Below the pieces are notes generated by a model, which saw only the letters and a program-made list of their open reading frames with translations, had not been told where the DNA came from and made no database searches. The position numbers and the translations under genes are program-made. This document shows, in pieces, positions 26,147 through 34,894 of a DNA stretch of 64,000 nt (the stretch's first letter is position 1; each line of letters opens with the position of its first letter). This DNA is from Bacillota bacterium (GTDB taxonomy: Bacteria > Bacillota > Clostridia > Lachnospirales > Lachnospiraceae), in assembly GCA_023435895.1 (NCBI GenBank), contig JAEZLH010000017.1:186001-250000 (forward strand). Direction: 5' to 3'.

Positions 26147-26793
26147 AACAGAATAACTTCACCGTTCATTTTCGTGAAGTAAATTAAATCATTTTCTTCT
26201 AAAATAGCTGAACCGTTTGACAGTTCGGCTATTTTTTTTGTGAATCCATCCTTTCTGCTAGGTGGAACTAAAACTATCAAAAGAACCAAATCTGTGTATT
26301 CTGAAGATAATATGGTGATCCCCTCCTGATTTAAATAATATTGTATCTTTCCAATGAGATTATAATCCGTACTAATAGAAATTTTATAACCAATTTCTTT
26401 GTTAATGATTACACTATGGTTCAAACCTTCTATTGCTGAGGACTGATATGCCTTTACTAACCCGCCGGTGCCCAAAAGTGTGCCTCCAAAATAACGAGTC
26501 ACAATGATAAGAACATTGGTCAGCTCATGAGACAATAGGATATCCAGTATGGGTCTGCCTGCAGTTTTGCTAGGTTCACCGTCATCGGAGCATCGCATAA
26601 TAGGATTTTTAGTACCAAGGATAAAGGCGGAGCAGTTATGAGATGCATCCCAGAACTTTTTTTTCGTAGCTTCTATGATATCGTTTGCTTCTTCTTCGGA
26701 GGAAATAGGGTATACAGAACCGATAAATCGTGATTTTTTAATAACAACTTCGCCGCTACCGCCTTGTAAAATGGTCTTATAGGATTCTATCAT
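26143..26793 (-). CDS. yigZ: YigZ/IMPACT family protein
   Basis: 216 residues from the ATG at 26793, with AAGGAG seven bases upstream; a longer in-frame start at 26841 lacks one. The hallmark segment DDGEPSKTAGRPIL...VTRYFGGTLLGTGGLVKAY is intact (UPF0029), and a C-terminal ferredoxin-like DUF1949 domain follows. Family members relate to eukaryotic IMPACT and may bind nucleic acid or ribosomes; the bacterial role is unclear. The stop codon overlaps that of the DUF6514-like gene on the other strand. Confidence 0.93.
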   Translation of the reverse strand: MIESYKTILQGGSGEVVIKKSRFIGSVYPISSEEEANDIIEATKKKFWDASHNCSAFILGTKNPIMRCSDDGEPSKTAGRPILDILLSHELTNVLIIVTRYFGGTLLGTGGLVKAYQSSAIEGLNHSVIINKEIGYKISISTDYNLIGKIQYYLNQEGITILSSEYTDLVLLIVLVPPSRKDGFTKKIAELSNGSAILEENDLIYFTKMNGEVILF

Positions 26794-26929
26794 TAGGATG
26801 CTCCTTTTTATATTCTTAATAGTTCTTAATGGGAACTTCATATGCTATAGTTGCTATTTCAAGGTGATTTATGATATTATAATATCTAACCTAGGCAAAA
26901 CACCAAATATTGGTTGGAGAGTGGGAATT

Positions 26930-27409
26930 ATGAAGCTTAAATATATAACATGGATTCCGGCAGTGGTGATGATGGTACTAATCTTTTGGTTTTCCTCAAA
27001 GCAGGCCGATGATTCCAATAATAGTAGTTTGAAAATTGCAAATAAGGTTCTATCAATATACGAAACGATAACTCATCACAAGTATTATGAAGAAGAAAAG
27101 GTAACAATATTGAATGAGATTAACCATATTGTTCGCAAAACTGCACATTTTTGTGAATATGCTTTGTTAAGTTTCTTGTTTGCATTCCATATTTGGGTCA
27201 TTTCAATCAGGAATAAACGACTTTTCTTGATTCCAATTTTGTTATCGTTTCTTTATGCTTCCTTTGATGAATTTCATCAGACCTTTGTATCAGGAAGAGC
27301 AGGAATGTTTCGGGATGTTTTGCTAGATAGTGCAGGCGCTGCAACAGGATCACTATTTTTTACGCTGCTAATCATCCTTTTTATTAATAAAGCCCATAAA
27401 AAACATTAA
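26930..27409 (+). CDS. VanZ family membrane protein
   Basis: 159 residues from the ATG at 26930. VanZ-like features: WIPAVVMMVLIFWFSSKQADDSN, a conserved NHIVRKTAHFCEYALLSFL helix, and SFLYASFDEFHQTFVSGRAGMFRDVLLDSAGA. VanZ proteins are integral membrane proteins; the founding member gives low teicoplanin resistance, but most, as here outside a van cluster, have no known role. It ends one base before the stop of the convergent DUF4250 gene. Confidence 0.9.
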   Translation: MKLKYITWIPAVVMMVLIFWFSSKQADDSNNSSLKIANKVLSIYETITHHKYYEEEKVTILNEINHIVRKTAHFCEYALLSFLFAFHIWVISIRNKRLFLIPILLSFLYASFDEFHQTFVSGRAGMFRDVLLDSAGAATGSLFFTLLIILFINKAHKKH

Positions 27410-27598
27410 TTACGATATATTTGGAGAAAAACGGTTCTGCTCATCATTATAGCTATAATCTATAGCTTCAAGTACAGCGATAATTTCATTTTTACTATAA
27501 TCCAAATCATCACATAGTTCGTCTAATGAAGGGTAGAAATCACGTAATTTCGTGTTGATATAGCTTAGTAACATAATAGGGTCATTGGGTAGGGTCAT
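27410..27598 (-). CDS. DUF4250 small protein
   Basis: 62 residues: MTLPNDPIMLLSYINTKLRD, then YPSLDELCDDLD, typical of the short DUF4250 family found across Clostridia and Bacteroidetes. It is likely a small helical, possibly DNA-binding protein; function unknown. AAAGGA precedes the ATG. Its upstream side faces the tandem structured repeats. Confidence 0.88.
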   Translation of the reverse strand: MTLPNDPIMLLSYINTKLRDFYPSLDELCDDLDYSKNEIIAVLEAIDYSYNDEQNRFSPNIS

Positions 27599-27631
27599 AT
27601 GAAATTCCTTTCTTTTATGAGTTAGTGTGTG

Positions 27632-27764
27632 GCGAAACCAATGTAGATAATGAGTTTGTCCTTATCAGAATACGAATTTTACCGCTTCCGTTGCCCTGCG
27701 GTCAAGAGTCAGCATTAAAATTGTATGCTGATAAGAACAAACAGGGAAGGCAGAGAGGTTTCGC
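27632..27764. repeat. Structured repeat element, copy 1 (133 nt)
   Basis: Bounded by GCGAAACC and GGTTTCGC. Inside are nested arms (TTGTCCTTATCAGAATAC against GTATGCTGATAAGAACAA) and AATTTTA/TAAAATT. The 57-base centre (27670-27726) contains CCGC/GCGG pairing around CCGTTGCCCT, then GGTCAAGAGTCAGC. Two further copies occur in the window. It may be a structured RNA or a small non-autonomous repeat. Confidence 0.8.
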
Positions 27765-27789
27765 GGGATAGTACTTCATAGTTAATGTG

Positions 27790-27922
27790 GCGAAACCAAT
27801 TTAGGTAAGGAGTTTATCCTTACCAGAATACGAATTTTATCGCTTCCGTTGCCCTGCGGTCAAGAGTCAGCGTTAAAATTGTATGCTGATAAGAACAAAC
27901 AGGGAAGGCAGAGAGGTTTCGC
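27790..27922. repeat. Structured repeat element, copy 2 (133 nt)
   Basis: Same length and ends as copy 1, 25 bases downstream in the same orientation. The 57-base centre differs from copy 1 at only a few positions. On the 5' side GGTAAGGA/TCCTTACC forms a perfect local hairpin where copy 1 has GATAATGA/TCCTTATC, so at one pair A-U is exchanged for G-C. Confidence 0.8.
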
Positions 27923-28023
27923 AGTTTACTTATTTTATTATGCATATATTTCTGTGATGTTCAATACTTTAACACATTTTGGTGGAAACGAATAGACTGT
28001 CTTTGTACAGAATGGAGGAAGGC

Positions 28024-29340
28024 ATGGATTTATTTGATTATATGAGAAATAATACTATGAAGAAGGAAGCTCCCTTGGCTTCCAGGCTGCGTCCGTCCAC
28101 GCTGGAAGAGGTGGTTGGTCAAAGTCATATAATCGGCAAGGATAAATTGCTTTACCGCGCTATTAAGGCGGATAAAATCAGTTCGATTTTATTTTATGGT
28201 CCGCCAGGAACCGGAAAGACGACACTGGCGAAGGTAATTGCTGGGACGACAAGTTCTATATTTACGCAGATTAATGCTACTTCCGCAGGGAAGAAGGATA
28301 TGGAAGCGGTGGTGGAACAGGCAAAGAATAACCTTGGGATGTATGGAAAGAAGACGATACTGTTTATTGATGAGATTCATCGCTTCAATAAAGGGCAGCA
28401 GGATTATCTGTTACCTTATGTGGAGGACGGTACAATAATTCTTATCGGCGCGACAACGGAAAATCCGTATTTTGAGGTGAATTCCGCGTTGTTATCCAGG
28501 TCTATTATTTTTGAATTAAAGTCCCTTGATAAGGAAGATATTAAGACGTTATTGGTTAGGGCAGTTACGGATAAAGAAAAGGGAATGGGTATATATCAGG
28601 CAGTTTTGGAGGAGGACGCACTGGAATTTCTGGCTGATATCTGCAACGGAGATGCACGTGCTGCGTTGAATGCAATTGAACTTGGAGTTTTGACGACAGA
28701 GCGCGGTGAGGATGGATTAATTCACATCACACTCCCTGTAGCGGCTCAGTGCATTCAAAAAAGAGTATTAAAGTATGATAAAAACGGGGACAACCATTAT
28801 GATACGATTTCTGCTTTTATTAAGAGTATGAGAGGGTCTGACCCAGATGCTGCGATTTATTATCTGGCAAGAATGATTTATGCAGGAGAAGAGGTTGCAT
28901 TTATTGCAAGAAGAATTATGATCTGTGCGGCGGAGGATGTATCAAACGCTGACCCAAATGCACTTGTTGTTGCAACGAATGCGGCTCTTGCAGTGGAGCG
29001 TCTTGGAATGCCGGAAGCACGGATTGTTTTGGCACAAGCTGCAGCATATGTTGCGTGTGCACCAAAAAGTAATTCGGCGATTTGCGCAATAGATGATGCC
29101 TTAAGGGTTGTTGAGAATGAGAAGACAGCAACGATTCCTGCCTATCTGATGGATGCTCACTACAAAGGAGCCTCAAAGTTAGGTCATGGGCTGGGTTACA
29201 AATATGCCCATGACTATGAAAACCATTATGTGAAGCAACAATACCTTCCGGATGAAATCAAGGATAGGGTATTTTATGTTCCTTCGAATAATGGTTATGA
29301 GATTAAAATTCAGGAATACTTTAAACGAATAAAAGGGTGA
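28024..29340 (+). CDS. rarA: Replication-associated recombination protein A (RarA/MgsA)
   Basis: 438 residues from the ATG at 28024 (MDLFDYMRNN), with GGAGGAAGG just upstream; an in-frame GTG at 27979 has no site. AAA+ ATPase with Walker A GPPGTGKTT, Walker B LFIDEIHRF, sensor I GATTENP, then the RarA tetramerisation domain (DAHYKGASKLGHGLGYKYAHDY). RarA acts at stalled replication forks with SSB. It ends flush against the convergent gene that follows. Confidence 0.96.
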   Translation: MDLFDYMRNNTMKKEAPLASRLRPSTLEEVVGQSHIIGKDKLLYRAIKADKISSILFYGPPGTGKTTLAKVIAGTTSSIFTQINATSAGKKDMEAVVEQAKNNLGMYGKKTILFIDEIHRFNKGQQDYLLPYVEDGTIILIGATTENPYFEVNSALLSRSIIFELKSLDKEDIKTLLVRAVTDKEKGMGIYQAVLEEDALEFLADICNGDARAALNAIELGVLTTERGEDGLIHITLPVAAQCIQKRVLKYDKNGDNHYDTISAFIKSMRGSDPDAAIYYLARMIYAGEEVAFIARRIMICAAEDVSNADPNALVVATNAALAVERLGMPEARIVLAQAAAYVACAPKSNSAICAIDDALRVVENEKTATIPAYLMDAHYKGASKLGHGLGYKYAHDYENHYVKQQYLPDEIKDRVFYVPSNNGYEIKIQEYFKRIKG

Positions 29341-29598
29341 TTATTGCTTGCTAGAATCACTCGTTTCATTTTCTTCTAAGTGATCAGGGCTGAATACGTC
29401 CTTTGTTTTATGAACAATACGATAAATCAGCATCATTGCATAAATCATAACAGGAATAAAGAAGGTAGAAAATATGCATGCGAGGAATAATCCATTTGCA
29501 TAGGGGCTGCCGAATATGGCAGAGAATAGAGTGCACAAATATAAGGATACTAATAGGATGATACCGATTATAGCTGATATACGCTTTGATTTCTTCAT
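29341..29598 (-). CDS. Small two-helix membrane protein, hypothetical
   Basis: 85 residues from the ATG with AAAGGA eight bases upstream (MKKSKRISAIIGIILLVSLY). Two hydrophobic helices at about 8-28 and 38-60, then a basic segment and a polar acidic tail (EENETSDSSKQ). No family is recognised with confidence; it resembles short uncharacterised Lachnospiraceae membrane proteins. A longer in-frame start to 29715 would overlap the cotH-like gene and was rejected. Confidence 0.65.
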   Translation of the reverse strand: MKKSKRISAIIGIILLVSLYLCTLFSAIFGSPYANGLFLACIFSTFFIPVMIYAMMLIYRIVHKTKDVFSPDHLEENETSDSSKQ

Positions 29599-29709
29599 TA
29601 GATCAATCCTTTCTTGGTAACGAAGTTTTATATATTTTATTATTATATAGAAGCATAGGAAAAAAAGCAAGAAACGAGTCAATATTACGACAATTGGAGC
29701 GAAGGTTAG

Positions 29710-32142
29710 ATGCAATTAAAAGGAATAAAACATAAATATTTAGCAATGGGAAAGAAAATTATCATAGTTGCGTTAATAATAGTATTAACTACTGGCAATA
29801 GTCTCGTAGCACAGGCTACCCCCATACCGACAAGGGGAACAGATGATGGGACAGATGAAATAAAAAATTCCGTTGAAGATCAGGGGATTTCATTTGATAA
29901 AGCCTGGGTCGAGGCAGGTAAGCCATTAAAGGTAAGGAACGCGCCGGAAGGTTCCTCTTTTAAATGGGTTATCACCTCACCAAGTGGTGCGAAACACATC
30001 TTTACCACCGTTGAGAATTACTATATTCCGAAACAAGAGGATGAGGAGAAATTAATTTCAGTAAGCCTCGTGGGACAGGAAAGTGTAAATACATCAATTT
30101 ATTTCAGCACATTACCGGTAGTATACATTAATAGCAGCCATGGCTATCATGAGATTAGTGGGGCATATTCCGAAGCGGGTATGAACATTCAGGGAAGCGC
30201 TGAATATGGTAAGCAAAAGCAAGTTTACAGTGGAAATGCATCCATAAAATTAGGCGACAGCGAAGTAAATGACAAAGACAAACGACCGTTTCATATTAAG
30301 TTTGAGGAAGAGGAAAGTTTGCTGGGTCTTGGAGTAGGTAAGCAATGGGAGCTGTTGGCAAATGATATTGATCACACCTTAATGAGAAATAAGCTATTAT
30401 ACGAATTTGCCACAGATTTAGGCATGGAAGGTTATTCAAATTCGGAAAACGTTGTTCTCATATTTAATAATGAATACTATGGGGTATATCAATTATGTGA
30501 GTCGATCGGGGTCGGCGAGGAAAAAGTTAATATATTTGACTGGGAGAAGGCGGCAGAAAAGGCATCCGATGCAATCGTGGAACAGTTAATTAACACAGAT
30601 GCCTTATCTTACAGTGAGGGTGAAGAAAGTAATCAAAGCAATACCATGAATGAAGCGGAAGCTAAATCTTTAAAGCAAAATATTGAAATTGCGATGAAGC
30701 AGGATTTGAGCTGGATTACCAGTCCATATACCTTTCGCTATGACGTGGATTCAGATGGTACACCGGAGACATATATCATATCGGATTTCGTCCAGTTACC
30801 AGAACCCACCGGCGGTGTGCTCCTGAAAATGGATGCCTCTGCCTTTGACAAGAATGCTAAAAACACAATGATTACAGATTATTCCCAGCCTATCTTTTTT
30901 ATAGCCCCGGAATATGCAAAGACAAATAATTATTTATACAATAATATTAGAAGAATCGTGCAGAGCTTCGAGCATGCGTTACATAGCATAGACTTTACTT
31001 ATCACGATACTGCAATAAAATACCGTGCGGAGAATCAGAAAGGCGGAACGAAGAATCCGGGATATAAACAGAGCGTATTCTCTGCCCCGGTGTATGACGG
31101 GAAGCACTACAGTGAAATGTTTGATATGGATTCATTGGTTCAGTATTTCTTTCTGAATGAATTTTCCATGGATTGGAAAAGCAGAGAAAACACTGCCTAT
31201 TTTTATAAAGATGTGGATGATCTATTTTATATGGGATCAATTCTGGATTTTGACCAAGCCTGGGGAAATATCAATCGTTCTGGAATTGATACTTGGTTTC
31301 CTACAAGATGGAATATCACAAATGATCTGAATGTCTCAAAACAATATTACCAAACAGTGCAATGGAACCAAAGCTTGATTAGAGATCCATTTTTTTTAGA
31401 GAGAGTATATGAAAAATATAAAAAAATTCGTAAGACCACAATGGAAGATTTAATCAAAGAGGGTGGAAAGCTTGATCAATATATAGCAAAATATAGGGCT
31501 GCTGCCACTGCCAATGATGAGCGTTGGGGATATTCCTATGAGGAGTACAAAAGCGAAGGCTTTGAAAAATCCACTATCTATATGAAACAGTTCCTCATTA
31601 GCAGGATTGCTTGGATGGATCGTCAGATGGAGAGTATTGATACCTTTATTGGCTCACTTAATTCCTATCATCCAAGCAAGGACTTAGTAATCGATAAGAT
31701 TGATAAGAAAGCAGTAAGTAACTTTGTAGAGATTACTACAAAGATTAATAATCCGAAGATTACTTCAATTACTATGGTGGTAAATGGTACTCACCACTAT
31801 ACAGCTAAAGTAAAAAAAGGTAATGTGGTATATCGGATCCCTACCGGGGATTTGATATCCAGCAGTAAAATTCGTAATGTGATTCAGGTTCTGGCTATGG
31901 ATGAACAGGGAAACTATATTCTTGATTCTGTGGAGACGGGCAACTACAGCCTTGCAAAATCAAATTATGCAGTATTTTATTTTGATAAAAATATAGATGG
32001 AATTAAGCAGACAGTAAATGATGCAGTCAGTTCGGTAAAAGAACAGACCAAAGGCTATTATATACTGCAGTTTATTGCTGGCATCGTTAGTGTATTATGT
32101 ATTTTAGGAATCGTATTTATAGTGAAAGCCCGCAAAAGCTAA
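29710..32142 (+). CDS. CotH kinase family protein, membrane-anchored
   Basis: 810 residues. Signal peptide at about 13-37 (ending LVAQA), then a beta-sandwich-like region and a CotH domain from about residue 160. CotH features seen: KRPFHIKFEEEESLLGLG, LLANDIDHTLMRNKLLYEFATDLG, NNEYYGVYQLCE, YFFLNEFSMDWKSRENTAYFYKD and the metal-binding DFDQAWGN. A C-terminal membrane helix lies at about 783-805, followed by KARKS. CotH enzymes are atypical protein kinases, and Bacillus CotH phosphorylates coat proteins. Signal peptide and C-terminal anchor suggest that this one acts at the cell surface instead. Confidence 0.82.
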   Translation: MQLKGIKHKYLAMGKKIIIVALIIVLTTGNSLVAQATPIPTRGTDDGTDEIKNSVEDQGISFDKAWVEAGKPLKVRNAPEGSSFKWVITSPSGAKHIFTTVENYYIPKQEDEEKLISVSLVGQESVNTSIYFSTLPVVYINSSHGYHEISGAYSEAGMNIQGSAEYGKQKQVYSGNASIKLGDSEVNDKDKRPFHIKFEEEESLLGLGVGKQWELLANDIDHTLMRNKLLYEFATDLGMEGYSNSENVVLIFNNEYYGVYQLCESIGVGEEKVNIFDWEKAAEKASDAIVEQLINTDALSYSEGEESNQSNTMNEAEAKSLKQNIEIAMKQDLSWITSPYTFRYDVDSDGTPETYIISDFVQLPEPTGGVLLKMDASAFDKNAKNTMITDYSQPIFFIAPEYAKTNNYLYNNIRRIVQSFEHALHSIDFTYHDTAIKYRAENQKGGTKNPGYKQSVFSAPVYDGKHYSEMFDMDSLVQYFFLNEFSMDWKSRENTAYFYKDVDDLFYMGSILDFDQAWGNINRSGIDTWFPTRWNITNDLNVSKQYYQTVQWNQSLIRDPFFLERVYEKYKKIRKTTMEDLIKEGGKLDQYIAKYRAAATANDERWGYSYEEYKSEGFEKSTIYMKQFLISRIAWMDRQMESIDTFIGSLNSYHPSKDLVIDKIDKKAVSNFVEITTKINNPKITSITMVVNGTHHYTAKVKKGNVVYRIPTGDLISSSKIRNVIQVLAMDEQGNYILDSVETGNYSLAKSNYAVFYFDKNIDGIKQTVNDAVSSVKEQTKGYYILQFIAGIVSVLCILGIVFIVKARKS

Positions 32143-32160
32143 AGCTTGCGGGCTTTTATA
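32125..32160 (+). terminator. Terminator overlapping the end of the CotH gene
   Basis: AAAGCCCGCAA (32125-32135) pairs with TTGCGGGCTTT (32146-32156). The 5' arm lies inside the last codons. Confidence 0.85.
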
Positions 32161-32182
32161 GTGGTTAAAGAGAAGAACTAGT

Positions 32183-32430
32183 GAAGGTAAACATATTTAA
32201 TTGGATATAAATTAATGAAGGTAAACATATTTAATTGGATATAAATTAATGAAGGCAAACATATTTAATTGAGCTATGAACTAATGAAGGCAAATATTTA
32301 ATTGAGGTATGAACTAACGAAGGCAAACATATTTAATTGGATATGAACTAATGAAGGTAACATATTTAATTGGATATGAACTAATTAAGGTAAACATATT
32401 TAATTGGGTATAAACTAACGAAGTTAAACA
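32183..32430. repeat. Seven and a part tandem copies of a 33-35 base unit
   Basis: Units begin GAAGGTAAACATATTTAATT and run on with GGATATGAACTAAT-like ends. Starts are at 32183, 32217, 32251, 32286, 32319, 32353 and 32386, with a partial unit at 32420. The units are directly adjacent with no spacers. They fill the gap between two convergent genes. Confidence 0.9.
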
Positions 32431-32470
32431 CCTTTGATAGGTACAAGATCATAATTTAGTTGGGTGTTTA
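32425..32470 (-). terminator. Probable terminator of the ccdA-tlpA gene
   Basis: TAAACACC (32425-32432) pairs with GGTGTTTA (32463-32470) just beyond the stop codon on the minus strand. The T-run is poor. Confidence 0.45.
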
Positions 32471-32480
32471 ATCAACGAAT

Positions 32481-33749
32481 TTATTTATCCTGTAAAGCCT
32501 CCTTTATCACATTCTTCATAATATCCTTGGTCATCATGCCGGGAACATAACCTAGAATATTACCATCCCGGTTGATAATAAACGTGGTAGGAAAGGCGTT
32601 GATTTGATAGCTTGCCAACAGATCACCACTCTCATCAAAAACGGTGGGGAAGGTATATCCCTTTTCTGTCAGGAAGGCTTTGATGGCTTTCTGATCCACA
32701 TCCTGATTGTTGGGATATTTGGCGCTAACAGGATTGGTCACACCTAAAAATATCACATCCCCTTTATTTGAATCATATTCCTTGTATAATTCCTCAATAT
32801 CAGGCATTTCCTTGTTACAGGGAGGGCACCAGGTAGCCCAAAAATTTAGGAATACTATCTTTCCTTTATAATCCGATAGGGTATGTTCATTACCATATTG
32901 ATCGGTCAAAGTAAAGTTAATCGAGGGATGGGTAGAGGTACTTTCTGCCTCTGGGGATGGAGCAGAGCTAATTGTGGGACTATCCTTATCCGTTTCATTC
33001 TGCGTGGTGCGGGGTGAACCTGGCAACGAATTCAGATAACCTGATATTCCATTCATAAATCCGGTATAAGTCATAAAGCCAATAAGGATTAAAATAATTG
33101 CTCCGAGCTTAATGGTATAACTTAGAAACTTCTTGTTTCGCTTAATGAGATCCAATGCCTTAGTAGTAAAGGCTCCTAAAACCAAGAAAGGAATAACAAA
33201 GCCTGCAGTATAAATAAGAACAAGACCATAACCGAGTAAGTAGGTCTTTGCACTGCTTGCCATTAAAAGCACAGAGGAAAGCATGGGCCCGATGCAAGGC
33301 ATCCAAGCAAAACTAAAAGTGAAGCCAAGAAGGAAAGCAACAAGTGGATTGATCTGCCTGTTTTCTAAGTTAATATGAAACTTTCTTTCTCTTTGCAGGA
33401 ATGAAAAATTGAAAACGCCAAGCTGAAAGAAACCAAGTAACATAATAAGAATACCGCTCAGTTTCGTAAATAGCAGCTTATTCTCATTAAAATAATCTCC
33501 TAACGAAGTAAAAGTAAGTCCAAGCGTAAAAAAGGCTGTGGAAATACCCAGTATGAAAAACATCGTATGAAACAGCATTTTCTTACGGTTATAAATAACT
33601 TCCCCATCTTCGTTGTAATTCTTCGCATTACCCGCTAGGTAACTCATATAAACCGGTAGTAGGGGGATTACGCAGGGTGAAAAGAAGGATAAAATTCCTT
33701 CAAAAAATACCAAGATAAAATTCACGTGTGTCGATAAGAGTCCATTCAT
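32481..33749 (-). CDS. CcdA-TlpA fusion: thiol-disulfide membrane transporter plus thioredoxin-like domain
   Basis: 422 residues from the ATG eight bases after GGAGG; an in-frame ATG 15 bases earlier overlaps that site. The first about 240 residues are a CcdA/DsbD-beta membrane domain with cysteines in FFSPCVIPLLPVYMSYLAG and FAWMPCIGPM. A Ser/Pro/Thr-rich linker leads to an extracytoplasmic TlpA/ResA domain with WCPPC (FWATWCPPCNKEMPD). It should move reducing power across the membrane and pass it to its own thioredoxin domain. The fusion is common in Clostridia. The ferredoxin-type gene lies just upstream on the same strand. Confidence 0.92.
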   Translation of the reverse strand: MNGLLSTHVNFILVFFEGILSFFSPCVIPLLPVYMSYLAGNAKNYNEDGEVIYNRKKMLFHTMFFILGISTAFFTLGLTFTSLGDYFNENKLLFTKLSGILIMLLGFFQLGVFNFSFLQRERKFHINLENRQINPLVAFLLGFTFSFAWMPCIGPMLSSVLLMASSAKTYLLGYGLVLIYTAGFVIPFLVLGAFTTKALDLIKRNKKFLSYTIKLGAIILILIGFMTYTGFMNGISGYLNSLPGSPRTTQNETDKDSPTISSAPSPEAESTSTHPSINFTLTDQYGNEHTLSDYKGKIVFLNFWATWCPPCNKEMPDIEELYKEYDSNKGDVIFLGVTNPVSAKYPNNQDVDQKAIKAFLTEKGYTFPTVFDESGDLLASYQINAFPTTFIINRDGNILGYVPGMMTKDIMKNVIKEALQDK

Positions 33750-33788
33750 CGTTTCATCCTCCATAATCTATTGTATTTAACTTTTGGA

Positions 33789-34446
33789 TTAGCTATTCCC
33801 TATTTTATCATATCCGATTGCATTTTTGGGGCAGATTGTGACACATTTTCCACATTGGATACAATCTGGATGAGAGAGGGGATTTTCCTTGTAATCATAG
33901 GGTACAATTCCGAAGGGACATTTCTTGTGACAAAGCTTACAAGAAACACATTTCGGTGAGATTTGCAGAAGTTTTTTCTTTGTCTTTATCTTCGAAATAA
34001 GTGCAGCCAACGTTCCCATGGGACAGATCTGACACCAGGTGCGGTGGTTAAAAAAGAGTGATAATATAACGCCTATTACCGTTGTAATTACAATAATTCG
34101 GTAAAACACCATTCCGATACCATAGGGATTTCCCCAGTTTTGTATTACTCCGGTTGTGAACATGGATAGTAAAAATACAACCATAATTCCACGAAATATT
34201 CGGGTTCGAAATAATTTTGGAATCGCTCGTTTCTTACTGATCTTTATGATCAAGGTTATCATAAAAGCTACCTCGGGGACATAAATTGCCACACCAAAAC
34301 CTGCCTCGAAATAACGCCATCACCAGAGGTGCAATCATACAGATGATTGCGGCTAATGCAAATCGTAAGTCAAACAGGCTTAAAATAATAAATGCCATCA
34401 GTAGTAAAAAGGAATACTTCTTCCAGAGTTCAAGTAATTTCTTCAT
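33789..34446 (-). pseudogene. NapH/YccM-like 4Fe-4S membrane protein, frameshifted
   Basis: The 5' part (ATG at 34446, after GGAG) encodes MKKLLELWKKYSFLLLMAFI, then RGRFWCGNLCPRGSFYDNL, and stops soon after. The following frame continues with IIKISKKRAIPKLF, more membrane helices, WCQICPMGT, and two 4Fe-4S ferredoxin clusters (CVSCKLCHKKCP, CIQCGKCVTICP). Removing one base near 34240-34250 joins FYDNL to IIKISKK, as in the family. The pieces together make about 218 residues, the normal layout of a polyferredoxin that feeds electrons to a membrane redox partner, here plausibly the CcdA-TlpA protein. It is either a true pseudogene or a sequence error. Confidence 0.75.
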
Positions 34447-34894
34447 TGTCATTTCTCCAAACATAATTTATCCCAACGCGATATGGGGTGCGTAGGATGA
34501 TATTTTTCTAGTATAGTTTATAGGATACTGGTTATGAAAACAGTGACTTTGTTACTGTTTAGATTGATATGGCATTTTTGGATAAAAGCAAAAGGATTTC
34601 GCTCCATTATGTGGAAGTATAAAGGATTAACATGACATACCTAAATACCGACGAATGCAAATACTCTTTTCGGAAGATGATTTTTGAAATCATTAGACCA
34701 AATTTGTGGGAAAGATTGAAAGTTTTTATGGGATTCTATATAATATTCTTAATACTTGTATGGTTTTGGAATTATTAAAGTGATTCGTAAGCTATGATTT
34801 ATTATTTGGGAGATACCTATTGAATTTATAAGCTTAATAATTTCTTTTGACTCCAAACTTTAAGATGAATACCATGTGAAAGGAAGTAAAACAT
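34447..34894. other. Intergenic region with one dispersed repeat
   Basis: About 450 AT-rich bases upstream of both the ferredoxin-type gene and the MIF-like gene. The only recognisable element is the hairpin repeat at 34645-34674. Confidence 0.5.
34645..34674. repeat. Short dispersed hairpin repeat
   Basis: TACCGACGAATGCAAATACT then CTTTTCGGAA, one base shorter than the copy at 16428. Confidence 0.6.

Noticed and set aside
32183..32430. Possible CRISPR array
   Set aside because: Units are directly adjacent with no unique spacers and no cas genes are present; it is a simple tandem repeat.
34230..34260. Programmed frameshift in the ferredoxin-type gene
   Set aside because: No slippery heptamer, no CTT-TGA context and no clear stimulatory structure; a plain one-base indel is simpler.
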